A stretch of 64,000 bases of DNA, from the NCBI RefSeq assembly GCF_002927045.1, contig NZ_PRDW01000006.1, positions 149,817 to 213,816 of the forward strand. The letters run 5' to 3'. The translations under genes and the position numbers were made by a program. The notes under the pieces were generated by a model, which did no database searches, had not been told where the DNA came from, and saw nothing but the letters and a program-made list of their open reading frames with translations. This document shows positions 1 through 7,900 of this stretch, piece by piece (position 1 is the stretch's first letter; the number at the start of each line of letters is the position of its first letter). The stretch is from Mycetohabitans endofungorum. GTDB taxonomy: Bacteria; Pseudomonadota; Gammaproteobacteria; Burkholderiales; Burkholderiaceae.

Positions 1-76
1 GCAGTTTCTTCGTATGGGCTGCGCAGCCCCATTGCGATGGGCTTGCGCGGCTGGCGTGAACGTGGCTTACTCATAT

Positions 77-92
77 TGGCATGCACATTGCA
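77..92 (+). promoter_or_regulatory. sigma-54 (-24/-12) promoter of the aco operon
   Basis: The sequence TGGCATGCACATTGCA has GG at 78-79 and GC at 90-91, separated by exactly 10 bases, which is the RpoN spacing. It lies about 85 bases before the acoX start. Acetoin operons in beta- and gammaproteobacteria are classically driven by sigma-54 with the enhancer-binding protein AcoR. No acoR gene is visible in the 76 bases to the left, so it would lie outside the window. Confidence 0.75.
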
Positions 93-175
93 ATGACAGT
101 GTCTGCCAGCAACATGTCCGCTCATGCTGATGAGCGGTGACGCCGGGTGGCAACGCCGGGCAAGGAGACAACGCT

Positions 176-1237
176 GTGTCAAGCACCGTTCCGGTGGTCG
201 GTATCATTGCTAATCCTGCATCTGGTCGCGATATTCGTCGCCTGACCACGCATGCGTCGGTGTTCCCGACTGCCGAAAAAGCGAACATGGTGGTCCGGCT
301 ACTTGCAGGGCTGGGTGCGTTGGGCGTGCGTCGCGTATTGACACTGCGGGACAAAACGGGTGTCGCGGCGCTCGTGTTGCGCGCTGTGCAGACGCAGGCG
401 GCCCTGGGCGGACGCGAGCGGTGGCCGCAGGTGGAGTTCGCCGACCTGCCGATGACGCAGAGCGTGGCCGACACGCATGCGGGTGTGGCGTACATGGTCG
501 AGCGCGGCGTATCGCTGATCGCCGTGCTGGGTGGCGATGGCACCCATCGCGCGGTGGCGATGCATTGCCGCGACGTGCCGCTGCTCACGTTGTCCACCGG
601 CACTAACAACAGCTTCCCGGATCTGCGCGAGGCGACCGTGGCGGGCCTGGCCGGTGCCCTGGTCGCGATCGGCGCAGTTCCTCCGGACACGGCACTGTCG
701 CGCAACAAACGCCTCGTGGTGCGCTGTGTATCTGGACGCAAGCGCGGACATGAGGAGATTGCGCTGGTTGACCTGTGCGTGAGCCGGCAGCGCTTCGTCG
801 GCGCGCGTGCGGTATCCGATCCGTCTGACATTCACGCCTTGTTCCTGACCTTCGCCGCCGCCGATGCCATTGGCCTGTCGTCGATCGGCGCCGCGTGGGC
901 GCCGGTGGCCCGCACTGCGCCGCATGGCTTGCAGATGACATTTGCCGATGCACCGCCGGCTGGCGTGCCGCTAGTTGCACCCATCGCGCCGGGCCAAATC
1001 GGCACCGTGTGGATGACTGACTGTGAGCGGTTGGAGGTCGGCCAGCAGGTCATGCTCGACGCCGTTTATGGCACGTTGGCGTTCGACGGCGAGCGCGAGA
1101 TCGAAATTGAAAAAGGTGAAACCTATGTCGTTTCGCTCGACTGGGAGGGACCGCTAACGGTCGATGTCGAGCGAACCCTGCGTTTTAGCGCGGCGCGGCA
1201 ATTCCTGCGTGAACGCGCAGCAGCGTTGTTCAACTAG
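176..1237 (+). CDS. acoX: AcoX, acetoin catabolism protein X (ATP-NAD kinase-like)
   Basis: This is the first gene of the acetoin operon. The product is about 353 residues and belongs to the ATP-NAD/AcoX kinase family. The glycine-rich nucleotide-binding stretch VLGGDGTHR lies about a third of the way in, after an N-terminal VGIIANPASGRD strand-loop typical of diacylglycerol/NAD kinase-like folds. I chose the GTG at 176 because AAGGAG at 162-167 sits nine bases upstream; an in-frame GTG at 137 lacks such a site. The exact biochemical role of AcoX is not settled, and it is not essential to the E1-E2 reaction. Its position before acoA is standard for Burkholderia and Cupriavidus. Confidence 0.9.
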   Translation: MSSTVPVVGIIANPASGRDIRRLTTHASVFPTAEKANMVVRLLAGLGALGVRRVLTLRDKTGVAALVLRAVQTQAALGGRERWPQVEFADLPMTQSVADTHAGVAYMVERGVSLIAVLGGDGTHRAVAMHCRDVPLLTLSTGTNNSFPDLREATVAGLAGALVAIGAVPPDTALSRNKRLVVRCVSGRKRGHEEIALVDLCVSRQRFVGARAVSDPSDIHALFLTFAAADAIGLSSIGAAWAPVARTAPHGLQMTFADAPPAGVPLVAPIAPGQIGTVWMTDCERLEVGQQVMLDAVYGTLAFDGEREIEIEKGETYVVSLDWEGPLTVDVERTLRFSAARQFLRERAAALFN

Positions 1238-1264
1238 CACGATCCAATCATAGGAGGTCTAATT

Positions 1265-2248
1265 ATGTCGATATCGAACCAGCTTACCCGCGAGACATTG
1301 CTCGACGCGTACCGGTCGATGCGTACGATCCGCGAGTTCGAGGAGCGTTTGCACGTCGAGTTCGCGACCGGTGAGATCCCGGGCTTCGTTCACCTTTATG
1401 CGGGCGAGGAAGCGTCCGCGGTCGGCACGATGATGCACCTGAACGATATCGATTATGTGGCGACGACGCACCGTGGCCACGGTCATTGCATTGCCAAGGG
1501 CGTCGACGTGCATGGCATGATGGCCGAGATCTACGGCCGCCGCACTGGCGTTTGCCGGGGCAAAGGTGGCTCGATGCACATCGCTGACCTGTCGCGTGGC
1601 ATGTTAGGCGCGAACGGCATTGTTGGCGCAGGCGCACCGCTGGTGTGTGGCGCCGCGCTATCCGCCAAGTTCAAGAAAACCGGTGGTGTTGGCGTTTGCT
1701 TCTTCGGTGACGGCGCGTCCAACCAGGGTGTGATTTTCGAATCGATGAACCTGGCCTCGGTCTGGCGGTTGCCGGCCATTTTTGTGGCTGAGAACAATGG
1801 ATACGCTGAAGCGACATCGGCATCGTGGTCCGTCGCGGCCGACAACATTGCCGACCGCGCCAATGGCTTCGGCATGCCCGGCGTGATTGTGGACGGATTC
1901 GATTTCTTCACTGTGTACGAGGCGCTGGGCGAAGCCATCAGCCGTGCTCGCCACGGCGGCGGCCCGACGCTGGTCGAGGTTAAGTTCACGCGCTATTACG
2001 GGCACTTCGAGGGCGACGCGCAGACGTACCGGGAGTCAGGCGAAGTGCAGAAGGCTCGAGAAGAAAAGGACTGCTTAAAGAATTTCGAGGAGCGCGTGGT
2101 ACGCAGCGAACTGGTTCGAGTGGATGAGCTGCGCGCAATCGATGAGCGCGTCAAGGCGCTGATCGACGACGCGGTGCGCAGCGCGAAGGCCGCCCCGCTG
2201 CCGACCGAAGCGGACTTGCTGAGCGACGTCTACGTCGCCTATCCGTGA
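1265..2248 (+). CDS. acoA: Acetoin dehydrogenase E1 alpha subunit
   Basis: This 327-residue protein is the thiamine-diphosphate E1 alpha chain, which with AcoB cleaves acetoin and passes the acetyl group to E2. The ThDP motif is visible as GDGASNQG, followed about 30 residues later by ENNGYA. The N-terminal half carries the E1-alpha pattern with RGHGH and the RKGGSMH-like CRGKGGSMH. TAGGAGGT at 1251-1258 gives a strong ribosome site for the ATG. It is 27 bases after acoX, and acoB follows closely, so co-transcription is likely. Length matches the family. Confidence 0.95.
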   Translation: MSISNQLTRETLLDAYRSMRTIREFEERLHVEFATGEIPGFVHLYAGEEASAVGTMMHLNDIDYVATTHRGHGHCIAKGVDVHGMMAEIYGRRTGVCRGKGGSMHIADLSRGMLGANGIVGAGAPLVCGAALSAKFKKTGGVGVCFFGDGASNQGVIFESMNLASVWRLPAIFVAENNGYAEATSASWSVAADNIADRANGFGMPGVIVDGFDFFTVYEALGEAISRARHGGGPTLVEVKFTRYYGHFEGDAQTYRESGEVQKAREEKDCLKNFEERVVRSELVRVDELRAIDERVKALIDDAVRSAKAAPLPTEADLLSDVYVAYP

Positions 2249-2380
2249 GGACGGCGTAATGGATGCGATGCGCAGCGGGACGATGCCCCGTCAGACGTCG
2301 CGGCACGATGCGAGAAGCGACGCGCGGTGTGTGCGCGCCGCGCTCCGATCCAATTCGAAACTAGCTACCAGGAGACGGCC

Positions 2381-3385
2381 ATGGCCAGGAAGATCACTTA
2401 CCAACAAGCTATAAATGAGGCGTTGAGCCAAGAAATGGCGCGTGACGAAAACGTCATCGTGATGGGTGAGGACAACGCCGGCGGTGCGGGCTCGCCCGGC
2501 GAGCAGGATGCGTGGGGCGGCGTGCTCGGGGTGACCAAGGGGTTGTTCCATCGATACCCTGGGCGGGTGCTCGACACACCGCTGTCCGAGGGTGGGTTCA
2601 TTGGTGCGGCGGTTGGTGCCGCCGCGTGCGGCATGCGGCCGGTCGCCGAACTGATGTTCATTGACTTCATGGGAGTGTGTTTCGACCAGATATTCAACCA
2701 GGCGGCCAAGTTCCGTTACATGTTTGGCGGCAAGGCGGTTACCCCGGTGGTGATCCGCACGATGCAGGGTGCGGGACTGCGCGCCGCCGCCCAACACTCG
2801 CAAATGCTCACGTCGCTGTTTACGCATGTGCCCGGGCTGAAGGTGGTATGTCCGTCCACGCCCTATGACGCGAAAGGGCTGCTGATCCAGTCGATCCGCG
2901 ATGACGACCCGGTGATTTTCTGCGAGCACAAGCTGTTGTACAGCCGAGAAGGGGACGTGCCGGAGGAGTCTTATGCAATTCCGTTTGGCGAGGCCAACGT
3001 GGTGCGCGACGGCGACGATGCGACGATTATCACCTATGGACGGATGGTGCACCAGTCGGTGGAGGCGGCCAATGCGCTGGCCAGGCAAGGCATTGACGTC
3101 GAAGTGATCGACTTACGCACGACGTCGCCGCTGGACGAGGAAACGATCCTGGAGAGCGCGTCGCGCACCGGTCGGGTGGTGGTCGTTGATGAAGCCAACC
3201 CCCGTTGCTCGGTGGCGACTGACATTGCCGCGCTCATCGCGCAGCGTGCATTCAAATCGCTCAAGGCGCAGATCGAGCTGGTCACCGCGCCGCATACGCC
3301 AGCCCCGTTTGCCGGCGTGTTGGAGGACATGTACATCCCGTCGTCTGAGAAGATCGCGGCGGCCGTGACTAAGGTAAGGAGCTGA
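2381..3385 (+). CDS. acoB: Acetoin dehydrogenase E1 beta subunit
   Basis: The 334-residue transketolase-like beta chain of the acetoin E1 component. It opens with MARKITYQQAINEAL, and VMGEDNAGG and LSEGGFIGAAVGAA are hallmarks of the Pyr domain. The C-terminal transketolase domain includes EVIDLRTTSPLD. I chose the ATG at 2381, preceded by CAGGAG, over the longer in-frame opening at 2327, whose first 18 codons do not resemble the family. Its stop is three bases before acoC. Confidence 0.94.
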   Translation: MARKITYQQAINEALSQEMARDENVIVMGEDNAGGAGSPGEQDAWGGVLGVTKGLFHRYPGRVLDTPLSEGGFIGAAVGAAACGMRPVAELMFIDFMGVCFDQIFNQAAKFRYMFGGKAVTPVVIRTMQGAGLRAAAQHSQMLTSLFTHVPGLKVVCPSTPYDAKGLLIQSIRDDDPVIFCEHKLLYSREGDVPEESYAIPFGEANVVRDGDDATIITYGRMVHQSVEAANALARQGIDVEVIDLRTTSPLDEETILESASRTGRVVVVDEANPRCSVATDIAALIAQRAFKSLKAQIELVTAPHTPAPFAGVLEDMYIPSSEKIAAAVTKVRS

Positions 3386-3388
3386 TCG

Positions 3389-4501
3389 ATGCCGATTCAC
3401 ATGATTACGATGCCCAAGTGGGGGCTGTCGATGGAGCAGGGCCAGGTCAACGGGTGGCTCAAGCAGATCGGCGACAAGGTATCTAAGGGCGATGAGTTGC
3501 TTGACGTGGAGACAGAGAAAATTTCCTCTGGCGTGGAATGTGCATTTGACGGTGTGTTGCGCCGGCAGATTGCCGTCGAAGGCGAAACGCTGCCGGTCGG
3601 CGCCTTGTTGGCGGTAGTGGCTGATACCGACGCGAGCGATGCCCAAATCGACGCAGCCGTTGCGGCGTTCCAGCGCGATTTTGTGCCGGCCGCGGCCGAT
3701 GCGGCTGACACGGGACCGCAGCCGCAGAAGCGCATCGTCGGCGCGCATACGATCCGCTACTTGAAGCAGGGCGATGGCGGCGTTCCGGTGTTGCTGATCC
3801 ACGGGTTCGGTGGTGACCTGAACAACTGGCTGTTCAACCACGCCGAGCTGGCGGCGCGCCGCGCAGTATGGGCGCTGGACCTGCCGGGGCATGGGGAGTC
3901 GAGCAAGCCGCTGAAAGCCGGCACATTGGACGAGCTTGCCCAATATGTGTCCGCGTTCATGCGCGAAGAGGGGATCGAGCGTGCGCACCTGGTGGGCCAT
4001 TCGATGGGCGGCGCCGTTGCGCTGCAGATCGCCAGCGTGGAGCCGCAGCGAGTCGCGTCGCTGGCACTGATTGCCAGCGCCGGGCTAGGTCGCGAAATCG
4101 ACGCAGATTACATTGGCGGATTCGTGGCCGGGACCAGCCGCAATACGCTCAAGCCGCATCTGCTGAAGCTGTTTGCAGATCCCGCGCTGGTCACTCGCCA
4201 ATTGGTCGAGGACATCGTTAAGTACAAGCGTCTGGACGGCGTAAACGAGACGCTCGCCAAGATCGCGGCGGCGACATTTGGCGACGGTGTTCAGCGGCAC
4301 GTGTACCGCGACCGGCTCGCCGAGCTAGCGCCGCGCACGCTGGTGATCTGGGGCAGTGAGGACCGCATCATTCCGTCGCTGCATGCACAGGGGCTGCCTG
4401 CGGGCGTGCAGTCGCACGTCATCGAAGGCAAAGGGCACATGGTGCAGATGGAGGCGGCTACCGAGGTCAACCAGGTGTTAAACGCGTTCCTCGGAGACTG
4501 A
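3389..4501 (+). CDS. acoC: Acetoin dehydrogenase E2 (lipoyl domain plus alpha/beta hydrolase)
   Basis: The 370-residue dihydrolipoamide acetyltransferase component. Residues 1-80 form a lipoyl domain with the modification lysine K44 in DVETEKIS. From about residue 120 an alpha/beta hydrolase fold replaces the usual E2 catalytic core, with GHSMGG (nucleophile S205), D325 in GSEDR and H350 in KGHMVQ. This architecture is the known AcoC arrangement. It sits between acoB (three-base gap) and lipA (two-base gap). No separate dihydrolipoamide dehydrogenase (acoL) is present, so E3 must come from elsewhere in the genome. Confidence 0.93.
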   Translation: MPIHMITMPKWGLSMEQGQVNGWLKQIGDKVSKGDELLDVETEKISSGVECAFDGVLRRQIAVEGETLPVGALLAVVADTDASDAQIDAAVAAFQRDFVPAAADAADTGPQPQKRIVGAHTIRYLKQGDGGVPVLLIHGFGGDLNNWLFNHAELAARRAVWALDLPGHGESSKPLKAGTLDELAQYVSAFMREEGIERAHLVGHSMGGAVALQIASVEPQRVASLALIASAGLGREIDADYIGGFVAGTSRNTLKPHLLKLFADPALVTRQLVEDIVKYKRLDGVNETLAKIAAATFGDGVQRHVYRDRLAELAPRTLVIWGSEDRIIPSLHAQGLPAGVQSHVIEGKGHMVQMEAATEVNQVLNAFLGD

Positions 4502-4503
4502 CG

Positions 4504-5487
4504 ATGGGAACGGTGACGCCGTACCGGAGCCTGACCGCGCTCGGACAGCGCGGCGCGCGCAGTCACGACAAGCTCGCTCGCATCCCGGTGAAGGTCGTGC
4601 ATCCGGACGGTGCGTCGTTGCCGAAGCCGGCATGGCTGCGGGCGCGGCCGATGATGAGCGAAGCCGTCGCACACGTGGCCGCGGTGCTGCGTGAGCACGG
4701 CCTGCACTCGGTATGTGAGGAAGCGATGTGCCCGAACATCGGCGAGTGCTTCGCCCAGCGCAGTGCGACGTTCATGGTGATGGGCGGCATTTGCACGCGC
4801 CGGTGCCCGTTTTGTGACGTCGCCCATGGCCGGCCACCGCCGCTGGATGAGCAGGAGCCGGCGAGATTGGCCGATGCAGCGGCCGTACTCGGTTTGCGCT
4901 ACGTCGTCGTGACCTCGGTGGATCGCGACGACTTGCGCGATGGTGGCGCGGGACACTTCGCGCGCTGCGTGCAGACATTGCGTGCACGCGTGCCGGGCGT
5001 GAGCGTGGAAATCCTGACGCCGGATTTCCGCGGCAGGACCCATCGAGCATTGGACGCACTGTCAATGTCGTGGCCGGATGTGTTCAACCACAACATCGAA
5101 ACCGTTCCTTCGCTGTATCGTGTCGCGCGGCCGGGCGCCGATTATGCCGGATCGCTGGCGTTGCTCGCACAGGTTAAGACGCGTAACCCAGCGCTGCTGA
5201 CTAAGTCAGGCCTGATGCTCGGCCTTGGCGAGCGTGACGACGAGGTTATTGCGACGCTGCAGGACTTGCGCCGGCACGGCGTGGACATCATCACGCTTGG
5301 GCAGTATCTGGCACCGTCGCCGGGGCATTTGCCGGTGAAGCGCTATGTGAGCCCCGCGGCGTTCGACGCGTTGCGCACGACGGCGATGGAACTCGGTTTT
5401 CGGCAGGTGATCGCCGGGCCGTTGGTGCGCTCCTCGTACCACGCGGCGCAAACCGTGCAGGGCGTCGAACGAGTCGACTCTATTTAG
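4504..5487 (+). CDS. lipA: Lipoyl synthase (radical SAM)
   Basis: The 327-residue product inserts two sulfurs into octanoyl-protein to make lipoyl groups. The auxiliary cluster cysteines appear in CEEAMCPNIGEC (C71, C76, C82), and the radical-SAM cluster in CTRRCPFC, followed by DVAHGRP as in LipA. The conserved ending RSSYHA is present. It begins two bases after acoC, so it should be translated with the operon and can lipoylate K44 of AcoC. It is probably a dedicated second copy, since a housekeeping lipA normally sits beside lipB. Confidence 0.94.
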   Translation: MGTVTPYRSLTALGQRGARSHDKLARIPVKVVHPDGASLPKPAWLRARPMMSEAVAHVAAVLREHGLHSVCEEAMCPNIGECFAQRSATFMVMGGICTRRCPFCDVAHGRPPPLDEQEPARLADAAAVLGLRYVVVTSVDRDDLRDGGAGHFARCVQTLRARVPGVSVEILTPDFRGRTHRALDALSMSWPDVFNHNIETVPSLYRVARPGADYAGSLALLAQVKTRNPALLTKSGLMLGLGERDDEVIATLQDLRRHGVDIITLGQYLAPSPGHLPVKRYVSPAAFDALRTTAMELGFRQVIAGPLVRSSYHAAQTVQGVERVDSI

Positions 5488-5782
5488 CGCAGCGCTGACT
5501 GCTGCCGGCGCGTAGCTGGATCCTCAATATTGCACCAGTATCGTCGCGCGGGTTGGCTGCGCGAATTGCTGCATCGTTGCCGATAGCCAGCGGGACGTTG
5601 TCGGGGTGCGCCCCACGGCGGCAAGCCGTCGTGGGGTGATGCCGTACGCCACCAGCAGGCGTACGACGGCGCCGGCACGGGCTGATCATAGTTCCCAATT
5701 CGCTGCGGATCTGGCCGTGGGGGAGGATATCGTCGGTGTGGCCTTCGACGAGGATGTCGTAAGCACTGTGCCGCTTGAGCAT
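5480..5782 (-). pseudogene. OmpA/MotB-type peptidoglycan-binding domain, broken
   Basis: On the minus strand three reading frames must be joined to recover one domain. The first gives ILVEGHTDD. The second gives SAANWEL, a TGA stop, then SARAGAVVRLLVAYGITPRR. The third gives AHPDNVPLAIGNDAAIRAANPRDD. Together these follow the MotB/OmpA C-terminal order (GHTD, NWELS, RA..V..YL, GI.P.RL, N). At least two frameshifts and one stop show it is dead, and the N-terminal part is missing. It is convergent with lipA, whose last codons it overlaps. Confidence 0.65.
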
Positions 5783-5926
5783 GCCGGGTGAATGACTGCG
5801 TTATCGATCATTTTCAGCGGCGTGTCGGTCGCGACGATCGCCTACGGCATCCCGCACCGTTCGGACGCAAGCGTGACGCCTACAGTCCGGTGATTTCATC
5901 AACCACGCGTTAACGACCGACAGTGA

Positions 5927-6445
5927 TTGCCAGCGGTCGACCTGCGACAGCGTGAAGCCAGCGTCTTTCCTGACTCGGCAAGAACGGCCGTAAACGATTC
6001 GATTCCGGTTGATCTGTGCGCGAATCTGCTACTAGCCAATGCGGCAGCGCATCCAACCAATGGCTTTTCAGTGATTCACTGCGCGTCCGCCGCGCGCAAC
6101 ATGCCGCCGCTCGGTGACGTCATTTCAAGGGCCGGCGGAATAACATATGTGCGTGACCGTGCCAAACTCGATGCCGAGCTGGCCAAACTCGGTGACAAGC
6201 GGCTCGCGGCACTCAATAGAACGCTGCTCGAGGCCTACCGCTTTGCATTCGACGATGCAACGGTATTCCTCGATCATTATGCCCGCCGTCCGCTCACGTG
6301 GATGGACGATGAGACACGAACGCGGTTTCCGACGGATGTGGAAAGCATCGAATGGCCAACGCTGATCGATGCGATGCTTGCGCAGCTGCCGCTCAACAGC
6401 ACTTACCGAACTTCCCGCCGTACCGACCTTGCTGGCGCTCTGTAG
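5927..6445 (+). pseudogene. C-terminal fragment of a fatty acyl-CoA reductase-like (NAD-binding) protein
   Basis: An open frame of 172 codons. From about residue 24 it resembles the end of male-sterility/fatty acyl-CoA reductase-type NAD-binding domains: SIPVDLCANLLLANAAAHP followed by FSVIHCASAARN. The Rossmann N-terminus that should precede it is absent, and no good ribosome site precedes the first ATG-like codon. It ends exactly where a DUF1016 fragment on the other strand begins. I read it as a truncated remnant; the family call is from motif memory and is tentative. Confidence 0.4.
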
Positions 6446-6604
6446 CCGCGCTGACCATCCCTGGAGCAATGCCTTACTCTCGTAGAACGCTCGCGCAGCG
6501 GGCGACTTGACCGACAACAGGCGCACATACACGGACCACGGCAGCGCGAAACGCGTGGCCAGTTGCGCGAACTGCGGGAGTAACATCATCCCATGAGGCA
6601 ACAC
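6446..6604 (-). pseudogene. Inverted fragment of a DUF1016/YhcG-type nuclease gene
   Basis: The minus strand encodes a segment including PQFAQLATRFALPWSVYVRL, nearly the same as residues in the gene at 7901-8917. About 137 bp (6446-6582) match 8150-8285 in inverted orientation with only a handful of differences. Only the N-terminal DUF1016 portion remains, cut off on both sides, and frame continues into unrelated sequence after 6446. The two copies bracket the toxin-antitoxin pair. Confidence 0.7.
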
Positions 6605-6644
6605 GCCAGTTTGCCGAAAATTAGCAAATTGCTATGATTGCTCC

Positions 6645-6972
6645 ATGAATTGGGCTGTCACCTACTATTAACGAACGCGTCAAACGCGACGTTTTCGCCA
6701 TGCCAATAGGCATCCTCGCTGATTACCGGCGATTGCTCTCGCTAATGGAAGACCATGGCGCGGATTTACGACTGCCCCATTTGCGTGCGATGGGGGAAGG
6801 CTTGTTCGAACTACGCCCGAAGGGGCCTGAAGGCATCGGGCGCGTGTTTTATTGCACGCAGGTGGGCCGGCGCATTGTCGTGCTGCATTCTTTTACGAAG
6901 AAGACACAGTGGACACCGGAGAGTGAATTGTGCATTGCCCGCAAACGTCTCAAGGAGATAGGCAATGGTTAA
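6645..6972 (+). pseudogene. higB: HigB/Gp49-type toxin with an N-terminal frameshift
   Basis: The product belongs to the phage-derived Gp49-like/HigB (RelE superfamily) mRNA interferase toxins. From the ATG at 6645 the frame reads MNWAVTYY and then hits TAA. Skipping one T at 6668/6669 restores NERVKRDVFAMPIGILADYR and the rest of the family sequence, including LPHLRAMGEGLFELR and VLHSFTKKTQ. The residual uninterrupted frame from the ATG at 6700 gives 90 residues and lacks the first strand of the fold. The last codons overlap the antitoxin start by 8 bases, as usual for higBA. Either the toxin is inactivated or a shortened form is made. Confidence 0.75.
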
Positions 6973-7297
6973 GAACCGATTGAAACAGGAACTCGAGGAG
7001 CGGTACAACCCGGTGCCGCACACTGCGGAGGATGATGCGCGTTTGTTTGCAGACCCGACGTTCAAGGCAGCATACGACGCACTCGAAGAAGAGTACGCGG
7101 CACTGCACGCGCTGCTTGCCGCTCGACGGGAAGCTGGACTTACGCAGGCCCAAATCGCCGAGCGCATGGGCACCACGGCATCCGCAGTGTCTCGACTCGA
7201 AGCCTCGCTCGCTAGCGAGAAGCATTCGCCATCGTTCGCAACGATGCGCAAATACGCCGCCGCGTGTGGCAAGAAGCTTGTGATCTCGTTTGCTTGA
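6965..7297 (+). CDS. higA: HigA-type antitoxin (XRE family)
   Basis: A 110-residue helix-turn-helix protein, the cognate antitoxin of the upstream toxin. The C-terminal half holds the XRE domain: LTQAQIAERMGTTASAVSRLE followed by SFATMRKYAAACGK. The N-terminal half includes FKAAYDALEEEYAALHALL. AAGGAGATAGGC at 6952-6963 supplies the ribosome site. The gene is intact although its partner is frame-broken, and members of this family usually repress their own promoter. Confidence 0.88.
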   Translation: MVKNRLKQELEERYNPVPHTAEDDARLFADPTFKAAYDALEEEYAALHALLAARREAGLTQAQIAERMGTTASAVSRLEASLASEKHSPSFATMRKYAAACGKKLVISFA

Positions 7298-7479
7298 ACA
7301 GGTAGGCGTCGAAAGACGTGAGCTTAGAGCCGAGGAAGTAGCGGGTCTTCCATGGACTACGCGGAATGCTCGTCGTTGTGGTTCCCGAGTGGTTCGTTCC
7401 TGGCTGCGCGATGGTGGCTCGGGCCTTGCGCGGTGGCACAACGCGACATATACCTCGGGCCGTGCCGTCAGGTAGCCTG

Positions 7480-7779
7480 ACGGAAACGTCGGCGTGGGCT
7501 GTGCTCGCGCAAAAGGGCAATCTCCTGGGCGAGCGTATCGCGCTCGCGCCTCCTCAGTTTGCACCATGACGCCGTTTTGCACGCCCTCGAGTCGCACGGT
7601 GTTCGTGTCGATGTGTGTGCGCAAAGTGGTCTCCCGCTCAACACACTCAGCCCGTAGCGCATCGAGCTCGCGAGCTTGCGCCGCGCGCAGCACACCTCGC
7701 TCTGGTCGCGTTCAGCGATCGCACCCTGCGTGGCCTGGATAGCCGCGTCGCGCTCGGCTTGGGTGGGTATTCCGGCCCA
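7480..7779 (-). pseudogene. Remnant of a coiled-coil KfrA-like DNA-binding protein
   Basis: Two minus-strand frames join as AERDAAIQATQGAIAERDQ, then ARELDALRAECVERETTLR and LEGVQNGVMVQTEEARARY. This is a charged alpha-helical region like the long coiled coil of KfrA-type plasmid proteins. At least two frameshifts interrupt it and no N-terminal DNA-binding domain is seen. It lies between the antitoxin and a transposase fragment. The family assignment is only suggestive; coiled coils resemble one another. Confidence 0.35.
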
Positions 7780-7781
7780 AC

Positions 7782-7893
7782 GTGACAACACGACGGCAAT
7801 GGATAGAGGCGGTCGGCGAGCGGTACCGCCGTTCTGATCGGAGCGAGAAGCGCGCGATACTGGACGAGTTTGTCCAGGTGACGGTCGGCGCAT
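7782..7893 (+). pseudogene. N-terminal stub of an integrase-type transposase
   Basis: From the GTG at 7782 the frame reads VTTRRQWIEAVGERYRRS and then EKRAILDEFVQVT, the characteristic opening of IS481-like/integrase-core transposases common in Burkholderiaceae. The match ends at about 7893, where the DUF1016 gene sequence takes over. Only about 35 residues remain, so this is a deletion scar. Confidence 0.55.
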
Positions 7894-7900
7894 CGTCACG

